NCBI RefSeq assembly: GCF_029227915.1
Contig: NC_079877.1
Location: 20,983,851 to 21,047,850 of the forward strand
Length of the DNA stretch: 64,000 bases
From: Hydractinia symbiolongicarpus
Taxonomy: Eukaryota > Cnidaria > Hydrozoa > Anthoathecata > Hydractiniidae
Direction: 5' to 3'
Under the pieces are notes generated by a model that saw only the letters and a program-made list of their open reading frames with translations, searched no databases and was not told the origin of the DNA. Positions 1 to 11,440 of the stretch are shown piece after piece; positions within the stretch are counted from its first letter, which is position 1; each line of letters begins with the position of its first letter. The translations under genes and the position numbers were made by a program.

Positions 1-301
1 TGGTAGCATTGGTTTAGTCCTTTCAGTCTCATAAGACTACAACGTCCCAAGTTGTTTTCCCTGGCGCCCTCTCCTTATATCACAGTCAACTACGCGCATA
101 GCTTTCTAAAAGCTGTAATATGGCCTTTCGCGGCGCAATTACGGCCTTACTCGTAAATCACGTGGTTCCACAAACCTGCGCATGGTATGATTGGTCTTGT
201 CTTTTCACTCTCAATGGACTACAATGTCCCAAGTCGTTTTCCTTGGCGCCCTTTCCTTATACCACAGTCAACTACGTGCATAGCCTTCTAAAGGCCCTAA
301 T
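1..301 (+). repeat. Left-edge satellite, end of a HOR-A-type series
   Basis: The window opens inside a monomer reading GGTAGCATTGGTTTAG...CATAAGACTAC, the variant also found at 2190, 5455 and 14525. The monomer starting at 120 is the AFRGAI slot of HOR-A and is joined directly to the shortened 302 monomer. Slots are therefore skipped relative to the standard order, which marks a recombination junction. Confidence 0.8.
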
Positions 302-683
302 ATGGTTTTTGCAGCCTAATTAAGGCCTTACTCGTAAATAACATGGCTCCACGAGTCCGCCCAAAATTCCATTGGTGTAGTCCATGCAGTCTCAATGGAC
401 TACCACGTCCCAAGTCCTTTCCTTGGAGCCATGGCCTTATATCACCGTCAACTACGTGCATAGCTTTCTAAAAGCTGTAATATGGCCTTTTGCGGCCCAA
501 TTACCGCCTTACTCGTAAATCACGTGGTTCCACGAAACTGCGCATGGTATCATTGGTTTTGTCTTTTCACTCTCAATGGACTACAATGTCCCAAGTCGTT
601 TTCCTTGGCGCCCTCTCCTTATACCACAGTCAACTACGTGCATAGCCTTCTAAAAGCCGTAATATGGCTTTTTGCGGCATAAT

Positions 684-693
684 TAAGGCCTTA
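684..693. other. Exemplar dyad 2: 10-bp perfect palindrome TAAGGCCTTA
   Basis: A perfect palindrome sits at monomer positions 21-30. Common alternatives keep symmetry in another way: TAAAG-G-CTTTA (for example 865-875) is a one-base-centre palindrome, and TAAG-GA-CTTA keeps four-base arms. Other monomers (TAAAGCCTTA, TAAGACCTTA) break it. Function is unknown. The position is constant in each monomer, immediately before the ACGTGG dyad. Confidence 0.85.
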
Positions 694-771
694 CTCGCAA
701 ACTACGTGGTTCCACGAGGCTGCACATGGCATCATTGGCCTAGCCCCTTCATTCTTAATGGAGTACAATGT

Positions 772-791
772 GCCAAGTCGATTTCCTTGGC
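772..791. other. Exemplar dyad 5b: GCCAAG / CTTGGC stem, alternative form
   Basis: Same position as dyad 5a, but the outer pair is G-C in the opposite order: GCCAAG at 772-777 and CTTGGC at 786-791, loop 778-785. Monomers of the TGCCAAG class often carry CTTGGCGCC, so the two ends tend to change together. Exceptions occur (TCCCAAG with CTTGGCG), so the covariation is partial. Confidence 0.8.
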
Positions 792-2070
792 GCCCTGTTC
801 TTATATCACCTTCAACTACGGGCATAGCCTTCTAAAATCTGTAACATGGCCCTTTGCCGCCTAATAAAGGCTTTACTCGTAAATCACGCAGTTTCTCGAG
901 CCTGCGCATGGTATCATTGGTCTAGTCTTTTCAGTCTCAATGGACTACAACGTCCCAAGTTGTTTTCCTTGGCGCCCTCTCCTTATATCACAGTCAACTA
1001 CGCGCATAGCTTTCTAAAAGCTGTAATATGGCCTTTCGCGGCGCAATTACGGCCTTACTCGTAAATCACGTGGTTCCACAAACCTGCGCATGGTATGATT
1101 GGTCTTGTCTTTTCACTCTCAATGGACTACAATGTCCCAAGTCGTTTTTCTTGGCGCCCTGCAATTATACCACAGTCAACTACGTGCATAGCCTTCTAAA
1201 AGCCGTAATATGGCTTTTTGCGGCGTAATTAAGACCTTACTTGTAAACTACGTGGTTCCACGAGGCTGCACATGGCATCATTGGTTTAGTCCTTTCAGTC
1301 TCAATGGACTACAACGTCCCAAGTCGTGTTCCTTAGCGCCTTCTCCTTATACCACAGTCAACTACGTGCATAGCCTTCTAAAAGCCGTAATAAGGCTTTT
1401 TGCAGCATAATTAAGGACTTACTCGCAAACTACGTGGCTCCACGTGTCCGCGCTAGTTGCCATTGGTGTATTCGTCGCAATCTCATTGGACTACCACGTG
1501 CCAAATTTTTTTCTTTGGGGCCATGACCTAATATCACCTTCAACTACGCGCATAGCCTTCTAAAAGCTGTTATATGCCCATTTGCCGCCCAATGAAGGCC
1601 TTACACGTATATCACGTAGTTCCACGAGCGTATGCATGGTATCATTGGTCTAGTCCTTTTATTCTCAATGGACTAAAACGTCCCAGTCTATTCCCTTGGC
1701 AGCCTGTCCTTATATGACCTTCAACTACGCGCATAGCCTTCTAAAAGCTGTAATATGGCTTTTTGCGGCCTAATTACAACCTTACTCGTAAATTACGTCG
1801 CTCCAAGAGCCTGAACATGGTATCATTGGTTTAGTCCTTTCAATCTCAATGGACTAAAACATCCCAAGTCGTTTTCTTTGAAGCCATGGCCTTATATCAC
1901 CGTCAACTACGTCCATAGCTTTCTAAAATCTGTAATATGGCCTTTTGCGGCTGAATTACGGCCTTACTCGCAAATCACGTGGTTCCACGAGCCTGCGCAT
2001 GGTATCATTGGTTTAGTCCTTTCAGTCTCAATGGACTACAATGTCCAAAGTCGTTTTCCTTGGCGCCCTT

Positions 2071-3572
2071 TCCTTATATCACCTTCAACTACGCGCATAG
2101 CCTTCTAAAATCTGTAACATGGCCTTTTGTCGCGCAATATAGGCCTTACACGTAAATCACGTGGTTCCACGAGCCTTCGCATGGTAGCATTGGTTTAGTC
2201 CTTTCAGTCTCATAAGACTACAACGTCCCAAGTCTTTTTCCTTAGCGGCCTCTCCTTATATCACAGTCAACAACGTGCGTAGCCTTCTAAAAGCCGTAAT
2301 ATGGTTTTTTGCGGCATAATTAAAGCCTTACTCGTAAACTACGTGGCTCCACGTGTCTGTGCAAAATCCCATTGGTGTAGTCCTGGCAGTCTCAATAGAC
2401 TACCACGTCCCAAATTCTTTTCCTTGGAGCCATGGCCTTATATCACCGTCAACTACGTGCATAACCTTCTAAAATCTGTAATATGGCATTTTGCGGCCAA
2501 ATTGAGGCCTTACTCGTAAATTGCGTAGTTCCACTAGGCTGCGCATGGTATCATTGGTCTAGTCCTTTCAGTCTCCATGGAGTACAATGTGCCAAGTCGT
2601 TTTCCATGGCGCCCTGTCTTTATATCACCTTCAACTACGCGCATAGCCTTCTAAAGGCTGTAATATGGCCTTTTGTCGCGCAATAAAACCTTACACGTAA
2701 ATCACGCGGTTCCACGAGCCTGCGCATGGTATCATTGGTTTAGTCCTTTCAGTCTCAATGGACTACAACGTCCTAAGTAGTATTCCTTGGCGCCCTCTCC
2801 TTATATCACAGTCAACTACGTGCATAGCCTTCTAAAGGCCGTAATATGGCTTTTTGCGGCGTAATTAAGGCCTTACTCGTAAACTACGTGGTTCCACGTG
2901 TCCGCAGTAGTTGCCATTGGTGCCGTAGTCGCAGTCTCAATGGACTACCACGTCCCGCGTTTTTTTCCTTGGGGCCATGACCTAATATCACCTTCAACTA
3001 CGCGCATAGCCTTCTAAAAGCTGTAATATGGCCTGTTGCCGCCCAATAAAGGCCTTACACGTATATCACGTAGTTCCAGGAGCCTGTACATGGTATCATT
3101 AGTTTCGTCCTTTCAGTTTCAATGGACTACAACGTCCCAAGTCTTTTTCCTTAGCGCCTCTCCTTATATCACAGTCAACTACGTGCGTAGCCTTCTAAAA
3201 GCCGTAATATGTTTTTTTGCGGCATAATAAAAGCCTTACTCGTAAACTACGTGGCTCCACGTGTCTGCGCAAGATCCCATTGGTGTAGTACTGGCAGTCT
3301 CAATAGACTACCACGTCCCAAATTTTTTTCCTTGGAGCCATGGCCTTATATCACCGTCAACTACGTGCATAACCTTCTAAAATCTGTAATATGGCCTTTT
3401 GCGGTCAAATTAAGGCCTTACTCGTAAATTGCGTAGTTCCACTAGGCTGCGCATGGTATCATTGGTCTAGTCCTTTCAGTCTCAATGGAGTAAAATGTGC
3501 CAAGTCGTTTTCCTTGGCGCCCTGTCCTTATATCACCTTCAACTACGCGCATAGCTTTCTAAAAGCTGTAAC
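2071..3572 (+). repeat. Satellite segment carrying 3-monomer HOR-B pieces
   Basis: A monomer pair starting at 2301 and 2483 recurs at 3209 and 3391 (offset 908, five monomers) and again at 15004/15186 and 15550/15732. The monomer before the second pair (about 3027, with GGCCTGTTGCCGCCC and CCAGGAGCCTGTAC) completes the 3-monomer unit seen in tandem at 14.8-15.9 kb. One monomer near 2665 has lost a base in the AATAAAACC stretch and is 181 bp. Confidence 0.8.
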
Positions 3573-4480
3573 ATGGCCTTTTACCGAATAATAAAGGCTT
3601 TACACTTAAATCACGTGGTTCCACAAGCCTGCCCATGGTACTATTGGTCTAGTTCTTTCATTCTCAATGGACTACAACGTCCCAAGTCGTTCTCCTTGGA
3701 GCCATTGCGTTATATCTTAGTCAACTACGTGTATAGCCTTCTATAATCCGTAATATGGCCTTTTGCGGCCTAATTAAAGCCTTACTCGTAAATTACGTGG
3801 CTCCACGTGTCCGCGCAAGATCCCTTTGGTGTAGTCCTTGCAGTCTCAAAGGAGTACCACGTCCCAAGTTCTTTTCCTTGGGGCGATGACCTAATATCAC
3901 CTTCAGCTAGGCGCATAGCCTTTAAAAGCTGTAATATGGCCTTTTGCCGCCCGATAAAGGTTTTACACGTAAATCACGTAGTTCCACGAGCGTATGCATG
4001 GTATCACTGGTCTAGTCTGTTTAGTCTCAATGGACTAAAACGTCCCAAGTCTATTCCCTTGAAGCCATGGCTTTATATCACCGTCAACTACGTGCATAGC
4101 CTTCTAAAATCTGTAATATGGTTTTGTGCGGCCTAATTAATGCCTTACTCGTAAATTACGTAGTTCCACGAGGCTGCGCATGGTATCATTGTTCTAGTCC
4201 TTTCAGTCTCAATGGAGTACAATGTGTCAAGTCATTTTCCTTGGCAGCCTGTCCTTATATCACCTTCAACTACGCGCATAGCCTTCTAAAAGCTGTAACA
4301 TGGCCTTTTGCCGATAATAAAGGCTTTACACGTAAATCACGTAGTTCCACGAGCCTGCGCATGTTATCATTGGTCTAGCCCTTTCATTCTCAATGGACTG
4401 CAACGTGCCAAGTCGTTTTCTTTTGCTCCATGGCTTTATATCACACTTAACTACGCAAATAGCCTTTTAAAATCTGTAAT
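3573..4480 (+). repeat. Mixed monomers, no local tandem HOR seen
   Basis: About five monomers of different types follow one another. One at 3573 (CTTTTACCGAATAATAAAGG) resembles monomers at 37.9, 42.9, 51.8 and 56.2 kb (CCGAATAATAAACGC) in the right domain. The monomer with GTATGCATGG at about 3950-4120 is related to those at 22.3, 36.5, 47.0, 48.5 and 50.1 kb. I see nothing here except satellite. Confidence 0.75.
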
Positions 4481-5569
4481 ATGGCTTTTTGCGGCCTAAT
4501 TAAGGCCTTACTCGTAAATTACGTAGTTCCACGAGACTGCGCATGGTATCATTGTTCTAGTCCTTTCAGTCTCAATGGAGTACAATATGCCAAGTCATTT
4601 TCCTTGGAGCCATGGCCTTATATCACCGTCAAATACGCGCACGGATTTCTAAAATCTGTAATATGACCTTTTGCGGACGAGTTAAGGCCTTACTCCTAAA
4701 GTACGTGGCTCCACGTGTCTGTTAGAGTTGCCATTGGTCTAGTTCTTGTAGTCTCAATGCACTACAACGTTCCATGCTGTATTCCTTTGCGCCATGACCT
4801 AATATCACCTCCAACTACGCGCATAGACTTCTAAAACTGTTATATGGCCTTTCGCCGCCTAACAAAGGCCTTACACGTAAATCACGTGGTTCCACAAGCT
4901 TGCGTATGGTATTATTGATCCAGTCCTTTCAGTCTCAATGGACTACAATGTCCTAAGTCATTTTCCTTGGCGTCCTGTCTTTATATCACAGTCAACTACG
5001 TGCATAGCCTTCTAAAAGCCGTAATATGGCTTTTTGAGGCATAATTAAGGACTTACTCGTAAACTACGTGGTTCCACGTGTCCGCGCAAGTTGCTACTGG
5101 TGTAGTACTTGCTGTTTCAATGGACTACAACGTCCTAAGTTCTTTTCCTTGGGACCATCACCTAATATCACCTTAACTACGTGCATAGTCTTTTAAAGGC
5201 TGTAATGTGGCTTTTTGCCGCCTAATAAAGGCCTTACACGTACATCAAGTAGTTCCACGAGCCTGCTATGGTATCATTGGTCGAGTCCTTTCAGTTTCAA
5301 TGGAGTACAATGTGCCAAGTCGTTTTCCTTGGCGCCTTCTCCTTATATCACCTTCAACTACGCGCATAGCCTTCTAAAATCTGTAACATGGCCTTTTGTC
5401 GCGCAATATAGGCCTTACACGTAAATCACGTGGTTCCACGAGCCTTCGCATGGTAGCATTGGTTTAGTCCTTTCAGTCTCTTAAGACTACAACGTCCCAA
5501 TTCGTTTTCCTTGGCGCCCTCTCCTTATATCACAGTCAACTACATGCATAGCCTTCTAAAAGCCGTAAT
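4481..5569 (+). repeat. Single-copy version of the 4-monomer (726-bp) unit and its flank
   Basis: Contains the monomer with CAAATACGCGCACGG, the GACCTTTTGCGGACGAG monomer and the CTAACAAAGG monomer in the order that is tandemly duplicated at 12.7-14.1 kb (4481 corresponds to 12839, offset 8358). The downstream part 5044-5620 matches 14115-14690 at offset 9071. Recombination has therefore reused this segment as two separate pieces. Confidence 0.8.
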
Positions 5570-5933
5570 ATGGCTTTTTGCGGCCTAATTAAGGCCTTAC
5601 TCGTAAATTACGTGGCTCCAGGAGTCTGCGCATGGTATCGTTGGTTTCGTCCATTCAGTCACAAACGAGTACAATGTGCCAAGTCGTTTTCCATGTCACC
5701 CTGTCCTTATATCACCTTCAACTACGCGCACAGCCTTCTAAAGGCCGTAATATGGCTTTTTGCGGCCTAATTAAGGCCTTACTTGTAAACTACGTGGTTC
5801 CACGAGGCTGCACATGGCATCATTGGTCTAGCCCATTCATTCTTAATGGAGTACAATGTGCCAAGTCGTTTTCCATGGCGCCCTGTCTTTATATCACCTT
5901 CAACTACGCGCATAGCCTTCTAAAGGCTGTAAT
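5570..5933 (+). repeat. Monomer pair of the K block
   Basis: The two monomers beginning at 5570 and 5752 match the pair at 16744/16926 (offset 11174), 23504/23686 and 29503/29685. The variant TCCATGTCACCCTGTCC marks the first of the pair. Here the pair is joined to a HOR-A copy at 5934 rather than to the usual K-block continuation. Confidence 0.8.
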
Positions 5934-7569
5934 ATGGCCTTTTGCGGCCCAATTACCGCCTTACTCGTAAATCACGTGGTTCCACGAAACTGCGCATGGT
6001 ATCATTGGTTTTGTCTTTTCACTCTCAATGGACTACAATGTCCCAAGTCGTTTTCCTTGGCGCCCTCTCCTTATACCACAGTCAACTACGTGCATAGCCT
6101 TCTAAAAGCCGTAATATGGCTTTTTGCGGCATAATTAAGGCCTTACTCGCAAACTACGTGGTTCCACGAGGCTGCACATGGCATCATTGGCCTAGCCCCT
6201 TCATTCTTAATGGAGTACAATGTGCCAAGTCGATTTCCTTGGCGCCCTGTTCTTATATCACCTTCAACTACGGGCATAGCCTTCTAAAATCTGTAACATG
6301 GCCCTTTGCCGCCTAATAAAGGCTTTACTCGTAAATCACGCAGTTTCTCGAGGCTGCGCATGGTATCATTGGTCTAGTCTTTTCAGTCTCAATGGACTAC
6401 AACGTCCCAAGTTGTTTTCCTTGGCGCCCTCTCCTTATATCACAGTCAACTACGCGCATAGCTTTCTAAAAGCTGTAATATGGCCTTTCGCGGCGCAATT
6501 ACGGCCTTACTCGTAAATCACGTGGTTCCACAAACCTGCGCATGGTATGATTGGCCTTGTCTTTTCACTCTCAATGAACTACAATGTCCCAAGTCGTTTT
6601 CCTTGGCGCCCTGCAATTATACCACAGTCAACTACGTGCATAGCCTTCTAAAAGCCGTAATATGGCTTTTTGCGGCGTAATTAAGACCTTACTTGTAAAC
6701 TACGTGGTTCCACGAGGCTGCACATGGCATCATTGGTTTAGTCCTTTCAGTCTCAATGGACTACAACGTCCCAAGTCGTGTTCCTTAGCGCCTTCTCCTT
6801 ATACCACAGTCAACTACGTGCATAGCCTTCTAAAAGCCGTAATACGGCTTTTTGCAGCATAATTAAGGACTTACTCGCAAACTACGTGGCTCCACGTGTC
6901 CGCGCTAGTTGCCATTGGTGTATTCGTCGCAATCTCATTGGACTACCACGTGCTAAATTTTTTTATTTGGGGCCATGACCTAATATCACCTTCAACTACG
7001 CGCATAGCCTTCTAAAAGCTGTAATATGCCCATTTGCCGCCCAATGAAGGCCTTACACGTATATCACGTAGTTCCACGAGCGTATGCATGGTATCATTGG
7101 TCTAGTCCTTTTATTCTCAATGGACTAAAACGTCCCAGTCTATTCCCTTGGCAGCCTGTCCTTATATGACCTTCAACTACGCGCATAGCCTTCTAAAAGC
7201 TCTAATATGGCTTTTTGCGGCCTAATTACGACCTTACTCGTAAATTATGTCGCTCCAAGAGCCTGAACATGGTATCATTGGTTTAGTCCTTTTAATCTCA
7301 ATGGACTAAAACGTCCCAAGTCGTTTTCTTTGAAGCCATGGCCTTATATCACCGTCAACTACTTGCATAGCCTTCTAAAATCTGTAATATGGCCTTTTGC
7401 GGCTGAATTACGGCCTTACTCGCAAATCACGTGGTTCCACGAGCCTGCGCATGGTATCATTGGTTTAGTCCTTTCAGTCTCAATGGACTACAATGTCCCA
7501 AGTCGTTCTCCTTGGCGCCCTTTCCTTATACCACAGTCAACTACGTGCGTAGCCTTCTAAAGGCCTAAT
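5934..7569 (+). repeat. HOR-A copy 2
   Basis: Slots begin at 5934, 6116, 6298, 6480, 6662, 6844, 7026, 7208 and 7390, and the unit closes with the short slot at 7570. The distance from 5934 to the next identical slot at 7750 is 1816 bp, ten monomers averaging 181.6 bp, which defines the unit. Private differences from copy 1 are few, for example GTAATATGCCC at 7026 where copy 1 has GTTATATGCCC. Confidence 0.92.
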
Positions 7570-8658
7570 ATGGTTTTTGCAGCCTAATTAAGGCCTTACT
7601 CGTAAATAACATGGCTCCACGAGTCCGCCCAAAATTCCATTGGTGTAGTCCATGCAGTCTCAATGGACTACCACGTCCCAAGTCCTTTCCTTGGAGCCAT
7701 GGCCTTATATCACCGTCAACTACGTGCATAGGTTTCTAAAAGCTGTAATATGGCCTTTTGCAGCCCAATTACCGCCTTACTCGTAAATCACGTGGTTCCA
7801 CGAAACTGCGCATGGTATCATTGGTTTTGTCTTTTCACTCTCAATGGACTACAATGTCCCAAGTCGTTTTCCTTGGCGCCCTCTCCTTATACCACAGTCA
7901 ACTATGTGCATAGCCTTCTAAAAGCCGTAATATGGCTTTTTGCGGCATAATTAAGGCCTTACTCGCAAACTACGTGGTTCCACGAGGCTGCACATGGCAT
8001 CATTGGCCTAGCCCCTTCATTCTTAATGGAGTACAATGTGCCAAGTCGATTTCCTTGGCGCCCTGTTCTTATATCACCTTCAACTACGGGCATAGCCTTC
8101 TAAAATCTGTAACATGGCCCTTTGCCGCCTAATAAAGGCTTTACTCGTAAATAACATGGCTCCACGAGTCCGCCCAAAATTCCATTGGTGTAGTCCATGC
8201 AGTCTCAATGGACTACCACGTCCCAAGTCCTTTCCTTGGAGCCATGGCCTTATATCACCGTCAACTACGTGCATAGCTTTCTAAAAGCTGTAATATGGCC
8301 TTTTGCGGCCCAATTACCGCCTTACTCGTAAATCACGTGGTTCCACAAAACTGCGCATGGTATCATTGGTTTTGTCTTTTCACTCTCAATGGACTACAAT
8401 GTCCCAAGTCGTTTTCCTTGGCGCCCTCTCCTTATACCACAGTCAACTACGTGCATAGCCTTCTAAAAGCCGTAATATGGCTTTTTGCGGCATAATTAAG
8501 GCCTTACTCGCAAACTACGTGGTTCCACGAGGTTGCACATGGCATCATTGGCCTAGCCCCTTCATTCTTAATGGAGTACAATGTGCCAAGTCGATTTCCT
8601 TGGCGCCCTGTTCTTATATCACCTTCAACTACGGGCATAGCCTTCTAAAATCTGTAAC
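7570..8658 (+). repeat. HOR-A copy 3 with internal 3-monomer tandem duplication
   Basis: Slots at 7570, 7750 and 7932 are repeated at 8114, 8295 and 8477 (offset 545). The joining monomer at 8114 begins as the AACATGGCCCTTTGCC slot and switches to the short slot within the shared TTACTCGTAAAT. This is the expected product of an unequal exchange in register between two monomers of the same unit. The duplicated pieces are nearly identical, so the event looks recent. Confidence 0.9.
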
Positions 8659-10476
8659 ATGGCCCTTTGCCGCCTAATAAAGGCTTTACTCGTAAATCAC
8701 GCAGTTTCTCGAGCCTGCGCATGGTATCATTGGTCTAGTCTTTTCAGTCTCAATGGACTACAACGTCCCAAGTTGTTTTCCTTGGCGCCCTCTCCTTATA
8801 TCACAGTCAACTACGCGCATAGCTTTCTAAAAGCTGTAATATGGCCTTTCGCGGCGCAATTACGGCCTTACTCGTAAATCACGTGGTTCCACAAACCTGC
8901 GCATGGTATGATTGGTCTTGTCTTTTCACTCTCAATGGACTACAATGTCCCAAGTCGTTTTTCTTGGCGCCCTGCAATTATACCACAGTCAACTACGTGC
9001 ATAGCCTTCTAAAAGCCGTAATATGGCTTTTTGCGGCGTAATTAAGACCTTACTTGTAAACTACGTGGTTCCACGAGGCTGCACATGGCATCATTGGTTT
9101 AGTCCTTTCAGTCTCAATGGACTACAACGTCCCAAGTCGTGTTCCTTAGCGCCTTCTCCTTATACCACAGTCAACTACGTGCATAGCCTTCTAAAAGCCG
9201 TAATAAGGCTTTTTGCAGCATAATTAAGGACTTACTCGCAAACTACGTGGCTCCACGTGTCCGCGCTAGTTGCCATTGGTGTATTCGTCGCAATCTCATT
9301 GGACTACCACGTGCCAAATTTTTTTCTTTGGGGCCATGACCTAATATCACCTTCAACTACGCGCATAGCCTTCTAAAAGCTGTTATATGCCCATTTGCCG
9401 CCCAATGAAATCCTTACACGTATATCACGTAGTTCCACGAGCGTATGCATGGTATCATTGGTCTAGTCCTTTTATTCTCAATGGACTAAAACGTCCCAGT
9501 CTATTCCCTTGGCAGCCTGTCCTTATATGACCTTCAACTACGTGCATAGCCTTCTAAAAGCCGTAATATGGCTTTTTGCGGCGTAATTAAGACCTTACTT
9601 GTAAACTACGTGGTTCCACGAGGCTGCACATGGCATCATTGGTTTAGTCCTTTCAGTCTCAATGGACTACAACGTCCCAAGTCGTGTTCCTTAGCGCCTT
9701 CTCCTTATACCACAGTCAACTACGTGCATAGCCTTCTAAAAGCCGTAATAAGGCTTTTTGCAGCATAATTAAGGACTTACTCGCAAACTACGTGGCTCCA
9801 CGTGTCCGCGCTAGTTGCCATTGGTGTATTCGTCGCAATCTCATTGGACTACCACGTGCCAAATTTTTTTCTTTGGGGCCATGACCTAATATCACCTTCA
9901 ACTACGCGCATAGCCTTCTAAAAGCTGTTATATGCCCATTTGCCGCCCAATGAAATCCTTACACGTATATCACGTAGTTCCACGAGCGTATGCATGGTAT
10001 CATTGGTCTAGTCCTTTTATTCTCAATGGACTAAAACGTCCCAGTCTATTCCCTTGGCAGCCTGTCCTTATATGACCTTCAACTACGCGCATAGCCTTCT
10101 AAAAGCTGTAATATGGCTTTTTGCGGCCTAATTACAACCTTACTCGTAAATTACGTCGCTCCAAGAGCCTGAACATGGTATCATTGGTTTAGTCCTTTCA
10201 ATCTCAATGGACTAAAACATCCCAAGTCGTTTTCTTTGAAGCCATGGCCTTATATCACCGTCAACTACGTCCATAGCCTTCTAAAATCTGTAATATGGCC
10301 TTTTGCGGCTGAATTACGGCCTTACTCGCAAATCACGTGGTTCCACGAGCCTGCGCATGGTATCATTGGTTTAGTCCTTTCAGTCTCAATGGACTACAAT
10401 GTCCCAAGTCGTTTTCCTTGGCGCCCTTTCCTTATACCACAGTCAACTACGTGCATAGCCCTCTAAAGGCCCTAAT
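8659..10476 (+). repeat. HOR-A continuation with a second 3-monomer duplication
   Basis: The slots starting at 9023 are repeated from 9568 (offset 545). Both copies of the monomer at 9387/9932 carry the private variant CCAATGAAATCC where other HOR-A copies read CCAATGAAGGCC, which supports direct duplication. Because of the extra three monomers, the distance from 8295 to the equivalent slot at 10657 is 2362 bp (13 monomers) instead of 1816. Confidence 0.9.
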
Positions 10477-11440
10477 ATGGTTTTTGCAGCCTAATTAAGG
10501 CCTTACTCGTAAATAACATGGCTCCACGAGTCCGCCCAAAATTCCATTGGTGCAGTCCATGCAGTCTCAATGGACTACCACGTCCCAAGTCCTTTCTTTG
10601 GTGCCATGGCCTTATATCACCGTCAACTACGTGCATAGCTTTCTAAAAGCTGTAATATGGCCTTTTGCGGCCCAATTACCGCCTTACTCGTAAATCACGT
10701 TGTTCCACGAAACTGCGCATGGTATCATTGGTTTTGTCTTTTCACTCTCAATGGACTACAATGTCCCAAGTCGTTTTCTTTGGCGCCCTCTCCTTATACC
10801 ACAGTCAACTACGTGCATAGCCTTCTAAAAGCCGTGATATGGATTTTTGCGGCATAATTAAGGCCTTACTCGCAAACTACGTGGTTCCACAAGGCTGCAC
10901 ATGGCATCATTGGCCTAGCCCCTTCATTCTTAATGGAGTACAATGTGCCAAGTCGATTTCCTTGGCGCCCTGTTCTTATATCACCTTCAACTACGGGCAT
11001 AGCCTTCTAAAATCTGTAACATGGCCCTTTGCCGCCTAATAAAGGCTTTACTCGTAAATCACGCAGTTTTTCCAGCCTGCGCATGGTATCATTGGTCTAG
11101 TCTTTTCAGTCTCAATGGACTACAACGTCCCAAGTTGTTTTCCTTGGCGCCCTCTCCTTATATCACAGTCAACTACGCGCATAGCTTTCTAAAAGCTGTA
11201 ATATGGCCTTTCGCGGCGCAATTACGGCCTTACTCGTAAATCACGTGGTTCCACAAACCTGCGCATGGTATGATTGGTCTTGTCTTTTCACTCTCAATGG
11301 ACTACAATGTCCCAAGTCGTTTTCCTTGGCGCCCTCCAATTATACCACAGTCAACTACGTGCATAGCCTTCTAAAAGCCGTAATATGGCTTTTTGCGGCG
11401 TAATTAAGACCTTACTTGTAAACTACGTGGTTCCACGAGG
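10477..11440 (+). repeat. HOR-A copy, five slots, then switch
   Basis: Slots begin at 10477 (short), 10657, 10839, 11021, 11203 and 11385. The 11385 monomer starts as the HOR-A GGCGTAATTAAGACC slot but continues as a monomer type shared with 44.5 kb. The unit therefore ends in a crossover near 11440. Confidence 0.85.

Larger units (their letters stand above)
664..845 (+). repeat. Representative 182-bp monomer (reference for position numbering)
   Basis: This copy is used as the coordinate standard, with the A of ATGG as position 1. Palindrome TAAGGCCTTA lies at positions 21-30, the ACGTGG/CCACG dyad at 41-53, the TAG..CC / GGA.TA pair at about 78-102, the GCCAAG/CTTGGC stem at 109-128, GGCGCC at 126-131, the TATATCACC motif at about 140-148, and CATAGCCTTCTAAAA at about 160-174. 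Positions 131-170 are the only part without an obvious dyad. Near-identical copies of this monomer type occur at 6116, 7932, 8477, 10839 and 31631, so it is one fixed slot of the 10-monomer unit. Confidence 0.95.
664..864 (+). other. Example of the recurrent ~66-codon open frame, judged non-coding
   Basis: The frame opens at the ATGG of a monomer and stops at the TAA of the next monomer's GCnTAATTAA or CCTAATAAA, so each frame overlaps the next by about 18-20 bp. Because 182 is not divisible by three, the next copy is always in another frame. The predicted peptides have no recognisable domain, no consistent ribosome-entry or promoter context and no codon-biased substitution pattern that I can see. 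All similar frames across the window have this origin. Confidence 0.85.
302..2070 (+). repeat. HOR-A copy 1 (10-monomer unit)
   Basis: Monomers begin at 302, 482, 664, 846, 1028, 1210, 1392, 1574, 1755 and 1937. The ten slots recur in the same order at 5934-7749. The 482-2070 part matches 5934-7520 at a constant offset of 5452 bp with only scattered substitutions. The 302 slot is a short monomer (180 bp) marked by TGGTTTTTGCAGCC. Similarity to copy 2 stops near 2070 inside the tenth monomer. Confidence 0.9.

Noticed and set aside
8080-8274. Minus-strand open frames of 64-72 codons (also 38217-38411, 47244-47462, 52172-52366)
   Set aside because: They are the reverse complement of ordinary monomers, found only where a local variant removes a stop. 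No coding signal accompanies them.
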